Shown: positions 63,890-64,000 of the stretch, piece after piece
Layout of the letters: the number at the start of each line of letters is the position of its first letter
How positions within the stretch are numbered: the stretch's first letter is position 1
Made by a program: the position numbers and the translations under genes
The notes under the pieces: generated by a model
Told to the model about the DNA's origin: nothing
What the model saw: only the letters and a program-made list of their open reading frames with translations
Database searches by the model: none
NCBI GenBank assembly: GCA_003246295.1
Contig: QKAS01000051.1
Location: 42,758 to 106,757, forward strand
Direction of reading: 5' to 3'
Length of the DNA stretch: 64,000 bases
From: Clostridia bacterium
GTDB lineage: Bacteria > Bacillota > Clostridia > Lachnospirales > Lachnospiraceae

Positions 63890-64000
63890 ATTAGCAAAAT
63901 ATTTATATTTTCTTTCTGACCTGAAAATGGCTGACTTTAATAAAGCTCCTCAAGGGTGCTTTTAAAAATTCATATTATCGGTCAGATTGTTATTCTAAGT

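Overview
The window reads as a chromosomal segment of a low-to-mid GC, flagellated, anaerobic Firmicute of the Lachnospiraceae type (Roseburia-, Butyrivibrio- or Eubacterium-like). Reasons: AGGAGG ribosome sites and several TTG starts, type III glutamine synthetase, HrcA/CIRCE control of dnaK, the ireB-ruvX-DUF1292 block, a DUF6465 protein and mbl-flhO-flhP. The assignment is inference; no 16S gene is present. About 61 genes are supported (58 on +, the HPr-like gene, the first two-component pair and a GDPD gene on -, one gene being a fragment), with one tRNA. No CRISPR array, prophage or complete insertion sequence was seen, and no gene-free gap exceeds about 280 bases.

Layout. 1-328: 3' end of an ammonium transporter. 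483-4842: OmpR-type response regulator and histidine kinase on the minus strand, divergent from a VTC-domain gene and a DUF4956 membrane-protein gene; a membrane-anchored GDPD gene converges on them. 5068-6671: HAD phosphatase and Nudix hydrolase. 6862-18399: a LacI-type regulator followed by GH2 beta-mannosidase, GH36 alpha-galactosidase, AGE-family 2-epimerase, GH130 phosphorylase, CE2 acetylesterase, mannose-6-phosphate isomerase and an aminotransferase. This is a cytoplasmic pathway for acetylated galactoglucomannan oligosaccharides. 18582-26769: phosphate regulon, pstSCAB-phoU, a Na/Pi cotransporter and a PhoP/PhoR-like pair, with 11-bp-phased TTTACA repeats in front of pstS and the cotransporter.

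26902-36496: lysine-repeat DUF6465 protein, then the heat-shock operon (CIRCE, hrcA, grpE, dnaK, dnaJ, prmA, rsmE), cysteine desulfurase and thiI. 36580-44300: HPr-like protein without the phosphorylatable histidine, mtaB, ireB, ruvX, a DUF1292 gene, fur-like and RNase J genes, ylbF, a short MltG-like protein, and trmR plus a U32 protein (wobble-uridine modification). 44576-50540: glutamine synthetase III with a structured leader, tRNA-Gln(CTG), an acyl-ACP thioesterase, cvfB, a small unknown protein, a CPBP protease and a divergent WecG/TagA protein. 50749-60987: CdaR-like regulator, ftsE-ftsX with an M23 hydrolase, CtpA protease, uvrB (with an SOS box) and uvrA. 61233-63850: mbl, flhO, flhP.

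Most of the window is core genome. The parts most worth following are the kinase/regulator-VTC-DUF4956 module, the glnA leader RNA, the Pho-box arrays, the paired promoter/hairpin leaders in front of the Nudix and LacI-type genes, the HPr-like protein without its histidine, and the small dyads and repeats in the intergenic gaps. I did not find a clearly new defence system or mobile element; the last 130 bases may be the edge of something inserted or frameshifted.
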